The notes under the pieces: model-generated
Told to the model about the DNA's origin: nothing
The model's database searches: none
What the model saw: only the letters and a program-made list of their open reading frames with translations
Part shown: positions 51,865 to 54,751 of the stretch, piece after piece
Position numbering within the stretch: position 1 is the stretch's first letter
Layout: every line of letters begins with the position of its first letter
Assembly: GCF_001870785.1 (NCBI RefSeq)
Contig: NZ_MOLV01000008.1
Location: 1 to 54,751 of the forward strand
Direction: 5' to 3'
Source: Exiguobacterium sp. KRL4
GTDB taxonomy: Bacteria > Bacillota > Bacilli > Exiguobacteriales > Exiguobacteriaceae
DNA length: 54,751 nt
Position numbers and translations under genes: made by a program

Positions 51865-52257
51865 ATGGAATGTCGACAGGGTTCATTACGGACGTTGAAG
51901 TGGGTATCAGGTGGTTTAGAGGCAATGCTCGGGATTCCGTTTATAGGCGGATTGATTGTCATTGGGACAGGGTATAATGCACTGTGGTTGATGTTAGCGT
52001 TCCATATCGTGGTCGTCGTCTTGACGGCACGAGCCGGTCGCGTGTCAAAAGGGAACATCGTCGGAATCGTCGCGTCGACAGTCGGTGTCATCCCGGTCGT
52101 CGGGATGTTGTTGCACATCGCAGCCGCGATTACGATTTTACTCGATGCGGCATTCGGCAACCGGATCATCACCCGGACACATGTCGAACGCGTCGAACCA
52201 ATCCGTCCCCGTCCGGTCCGGAAAGAACAGGAACGCAAAGAGGATCATCCGTTCTAA
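51865..52257 (+). CDS. Small membrane protein with basic tail, unknown
   Basis: 130 residues: hydrophobic segments near 20-35, 40-55 and 65-93 (GNIVGIVASTVGVIPVVGML) and a charged tail with VERVEPIRPRPVRKEQERK. ATG behind AAGAGGAGGCG. No family recognised. It directly precedes the T-box leader of the next gene, with no obvious terminator. Confidence 0.7.
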   Translation: MECRQGSLRTLKWVSGGLEAMLGIPFIGGLIVIGTGYNALWLMLAFHIVVVVLTARAGRVSKGNIVGIVASTVGVIPVVGMLLHIAAAITILLDAAFGNRIITRTHVERVEPIRPRPVRKEQERKEDHPF

Positions 52258-52330
52258 GCTTTTTTCGTTGACAGTTGAAAACAAGCCGTGTAAAGTAAAC
52301 AACAAGTTAAGCCATATCAAACAAATCAAC

Positions 52331-52598
52331 GACGCGGAGTAAGTACCGTCAACACTGCCGACAAAGCGAGTCAGGAAAGGTGAGAGCCTGACGCGGTAAG
52401 ATGATCAGGGAATGGACCGCTGAGAGCCTGTTGAACGATTCAGTAGACAGGACGGTTGCCCCCGTTACCGGGCTAGCTGGTTGTTGGACCAGCGACAAGA
52501 GGAGATTTTTAATCTCAACTAGAGGTGGCACCGCGCGGATACAGGCGTCCTCTATGCATCAGCTTTTGCTGTGGCATAGAGGACGTCTTTTGTTTTAC
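52331..52598 (+). promoter_or_regulatory. T-box leader, specifier TGG (tRNA-Trp)
   Basis: Full-length T-box riboswitch. Stem I closes with GCGG (52334-52337) and CCGC (52417-52420); the specifier loop reads GAATGGACC with codon TGG at 52413-52415, preceded on the 5' side by AGTAAGTA; the distal part has GCGAGTCAGG...GGTGAGAGCCTGAC. Stems II/IIA-B/III follow. The T-box core AGAGGTGGCACCGCG is at 52523-52537, with TGGC (52528-52531) that would pair with an acceptor end GCCA, as in Trp tRNA. A terminator hairpin with T-run occupies 52548-52598 and its first arm competes with the antiterminator. Uncharged tRNA-Trp would allow reading of the gene at 52651. Confidence 0.9.
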
Positions 52599-52650
52599 GT
52601 CAAGGAACGCCGAATCATCCAACGCACATTATCTTTAGGAGGAATTTTTG

Positions 52651-54165
52651 ATGAAAAAGACATTGATCGCGGCGGCAAGCACGACGTTCCTACTCGCAGG
52701 ATGCTCGACGACGGAAACAGAAAAAGCAGCACCAAAGGAAAATGAAAAGAAAGTCCTATACACGATGGAAAGTTATGACCTCTTGTCGGTCGACCCGGCA
52801 GATGCCATCACGTCAAACATCTTCAACCAGATCTACGAAGGACTTTACCGGTTTGATGCAAATAACGAACTCGTTCCGGCAGCAGCGAAATCACACAGCG
52901 TTTCGGAAGACGGAAAAGTCTACACGTTTAAGCTCGATCAGAATGCGAAATGGTCGGATGGCAAACCGGTCACAGCGGAAAACTTCCGCTATGCGTATGA
53001 GCGGGTAATCGAGACGAACTCACTGTTCGCTTATTTGCTGGAGCCGGTTAAAGAAACAAAAGTCATCGATGATCAGACGTTACAAATCGAATTGAAACGC
53101 CCGACACCGTACTTCCTCAGCATGACGACATTTGGGACGTATATGCCGGTTCGGGAAGACATCGTAAAACAACAAGGCGAGCAGTTCGGGACGGACCCGA
53201 AAACAAACGTTTACAACGGACCGTTCACGTTCAAGAAATATCAGGCGGAGCAAGGCTATACGCTGGCGAAAAACGCCGACTACGCGGACCGGAAAAACGT
53301 CAAAATCGACGAGGTTGATGTCAAAATCATCAAGGACCCGATGCTTGCGATTAACTTGTTTGAGACAGGTGAACTGGATGTCGCCCCACTGAACTCGGAA
53401 AACGTCGTGACGTATAAAAACAAAAAAGAGTACAACACGTTCAGCGACTCACGGATGTTCTTCATCCGGATGAATCAAAAAACGGACGCGCTCAAAGATC
53501 AGAAGACCCGTCAGGCGATTGATGCCGCTTACGATAAAAAAGCATTGACGGAGACGTTACTCGGAAACGGATCACTGCCTGCTGACTACATCGTACCGAA
53601 AGAACTCGATCTGAAATACGACAAGACCCGTCAAATCGAATCTTCATTTGACGCGGCACAAGCAAAACAAGTGTTAGCCGATCAGAAGTTAGAACTGACG
53701 ATGATCATTGAAGACGACGATGTCTCGAAAAAAATTGGCGAATACATTCAAGGATCGCTGAAACAGCAAAACGTCGATGTCAAACTGTTGTCGCTGCCGA
53801 AAAAAGAACGGTTGGCGCGTGAAGGCCGAGGGGATTACGACTTGTCACTTGCGAGCTGGGCTCCGGATTATCAAGATGCGACAACGTACTTGAACCTGTT
53901 CATGACAGGCAATCCGTTTAACATGATGGACTACTCGAACAAACAGTATGACAAACTCTTGAAACAGGCGGAAAACGAACTCGATCAAGACAAACGTTTG
54001 GAGCTGTTGAGCGAAGCAGAAACGATGTTACTCGACGACCAAGCAATTTCACCGGTCTACCAACGAAAAAATGCCTTCCTGCAAAACACGGAAGTCAAAA
54101 ACCTGGCCCGTCACAATGTCGGAACGGATATCTCTTATAAATATGTGGAGATAAACCGGAAGTAA
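52651..54165 (+). CDS. Oligopeptide-binding lipoprotein (ABC family 5 substrate-binding protein)
   Basis: 504 residues. Lipoprotein signal with lipobox LLAGC (about residues 14-18). OppA/DppE-type fold with DPADAITSNIFNQIYEGLYR, SDGKPVTAENFRYAYERVIE and C-terminal YKYVEINRK. Binds peptides outside the membrane for an ABC importer. ATG at 52651 follows TAGGAGG. Control by the Trp T-box suggests a role in gaining tryptophan-bearing peptides; that is inference. No permease or ATPase gene follows: an insertion-sequence end lies four bases after the stop. Confidence 0.9.
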   Translation: MKKTLIAAASTTFLLAGCSTTETEKAAPKENEKKVLYTMESYDLLSVDPADAITSNIFNQIYEGLYRFDANNELVPAAAKSHSVSEDGKVYTFKLDQNAKWSDGKPVTAENFRYAYERVIETNSLFAYLLEPVKETKVIDDQTLQIELKRPTPYFLSMTTFGTYMPVREDIVKQQGEQFGTDPKTNVYNGPFTFKKYQAEQGYTLAKNADYADRKNVKIDEVDVKIIKDPMLAINLFETGELDVAPLNSENVVTYKNKKEYNTFSDSRMFFIRMNQKTDALKDQKTRQAIDAAYDKKALTETLLGNGSLPADYIVPKELDLKYDKTRQIESSFDAAQAKQVLADQKLELTMIIEDDDVSKKIGEYIQGSLKQQNVDVKLLSLPKKERLAREGRGDYDLSLASWAPDYQDATTYLNLFMTGNPFNMMDYSNKQYDKLLKQAENELDQDKRLELLSEAETMLLDDQAISPVYQRKNAFLQNTEVKNLARHNVGTDISYKYVEINRK

Positions 54166-54169
54166 ATCA

Positions 54170-54751
54170 GTTGAACTACCTCCACCTATGCTTCACTTAG
54201 AGGTGGAGGATTCCTGAGTTATCCGACCTGATGGTCGAAACCTGATCAGGCTACCCCCGTCGTTCCGACGGTTGAAGAAGCTAAAATGCGTTCTGCTTCT
54301 TGTTTGAGATTCAGTCCTGCGTTCACATCACGGTCGTGATGGATGCCGCAACTCGGGCATGTCCATTCACGCAATCCAAGATGTTTCACGTCTTTGTGTT
54401 GATGTCCGCAACTGGAGCACAGTTGACTGGAAGCAAAGGTCTTGCCGACCTTGACGACAGTCTTCCCTTACCATTCTGCCTTGTACTCCAGCATGCGGAA
54501 GAACTCCGACCAGCTGACGTCCGAGATGGCCTTGCTCAACTTGCGATTCTTCTGCATGTTCTTCACCTGCAAGGTCTCGATGCCGATGACGTCGTGGTTT
54601 TTGACGATCTCGGTCGATACCTTGTGCAGGAAGTCGGTACGCTTGTTGGCGATCTTCTCGTGGATACGGGCAACCTTCCGCTTCTGCTTCTGATAGTTCC
54701 TCGCCTCGGAAAGCTTGACTTTCTTGTTCAGAGCGATGCGTTGACGGCGGG
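54170..54751 (-). mobile_element. Right end of an IS200/IS605-type element
   Basis: Element in minus orientation running out of the window. It starts just after the peptide-binding gene: on the minus strand the end reads ...GGTAGTTCAAC. A subterminal hairpin CCTCCACCT/AGGTGGAGG (54179-54187, 54201-54209) and smaller stems CGACC-TGAT-GGTCG (54224-54237) and CCTGATCAGG (54241-54250) precede the tnpB stop, typical of right ends and of the omega RNA scaffold made from this region. The exact border is estimated; the left end and any tnpA lie outside. Confidence 0.82.
54246..54751 (-). pseudogene. tnpB: RNA-guided nuclease TnpB, C-terminal part, interrupted by a stop codon
   Basis: Minus-strand reading gives about 160 C-terminal residues of Tnp[21 protein letters not shown] (RuvC Glu in GIETL), [16 protein letters not shown], then TAA at 54468-54470, then in the same frame [41 protein letters not shown] with the zinc-finger Cys pairs and the last RuvC Asp. 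Intact relatives carry Tyr at the stop position (EWYGKTVV), so a single substitution explains it. The product would lack the zinc finger and last catalytic Asp and should be inactive. The 5' part is cut by the window end. Confidence 0.88.

Noticed and set aside
52401-52745. 114-codon frame through the T-box leader
   Set aside because: Lies across the riboswitch stems and terminator and into the peptide-binding gene in another frame.
1-54751. CRISPR array, rRNA or tRNA genes
   Set aside because: No regularly spaced identical repeats and no tRNA or rRNA sequence recognised. The 11-bp units at 47396-47439 lack spacers and are better read as an operator.

Overview
The window (about 54.8 kb, moderate GC, strong Shine-Dalgarno sites, tight operons with 4-nt stop/start overlaps) comes from the chromosome of a motile, competence-gene-bearing member of the Bacillales. 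The gene content best fits Exiguobacterium or a close relative. The evidence is a tagO - tagU(LCP) - yvyE(yigZ) - degSU - degV - comFA/comFC - yvyF - flgM - flgN - flgKL - yviE - fliW - csrA block in Bacillus subtilis order, together with a Bacillus-type SecA2/SlaP accessory secretion pair. The genus call is an inference; no rRNA gene is present.

Layout. 0.1-2.6 kb: M3 oligopeptidase and a lone PTS EIIA. 2.6-9.8 kb: a Bce-type peptide-antibiotic sensing and resistance locus with two complete ABC transporters (ATPase + FtsX-like permease) flanking one response regulator/intramembrane-sensing kinase pair, with a BceR-like operator in front. 9.8-13.1 kb: HTH protein, small membrane protein and a NatAB-like ABC exporter. 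13.2-14.8 kb: mhqO-mhqD-like thiol/quinone stress operon behind an operator-overlapped promoter. 14.8-18.0 kb: small membrane proteins (one of only 33 residues), a divergent SGNH hydrolase/acyltransferase pair resembling a split OatA, and an Asp23-family protein. 18.0-21.2 kb: SlaP-like protein and SecA2. 21.2-24.5 kb: beta-phosphoglucomutase behind three LacI/CcpA-type operators, a four-SH3 cell-wall amidase, and a Rok-like winged-helix protein next to a very AT-rich intergenic region.

24.5-40.2 kb is the conserved wall teichoic acid/DegSU/competence/flagellar block, interrupted by a DUF418 membrane protein, ChrA and a GNAT. comFB is absent and hag does not follow csrA. A textbook sigma-D promoter sits over the comFC stop codon and would drive yvyF-flgM and beyond. 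40.2-46 kb: a YisP/squalene-synthase-like protein with an altered second Asp motif, alpha/beta hydrolase, YitT-family protein and a 941-residue PAS-GGDEF-EAL protein. 46-49.4 kb: an exported three-repeat protein with His-rich linkers, divergent from a two-component system, with four 11-bp direct repeats between them. 49.4-52.3 kb: unknown proteins, a tandem GNAT and a MITE-like intergenic repeat.

52.3-54.8 kb: a full-length T-box leader with specifier TGG (Trp) and acceptor-pairing sequence TGGC (agrees with a G73 tRNA), controlling a family 5 oligopeptide-binding lipoprotein. It is followed within a few bases of the stop codon by the right end of an IS200/IS605-type element whose TnpB has an in-frame stop. 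The most promising unexplained units are the Trp T-box/peptide-binding protein, the repeat-protein/two-component pair, the SecA2/SlaP locus and the double Bce transporter arrangement.
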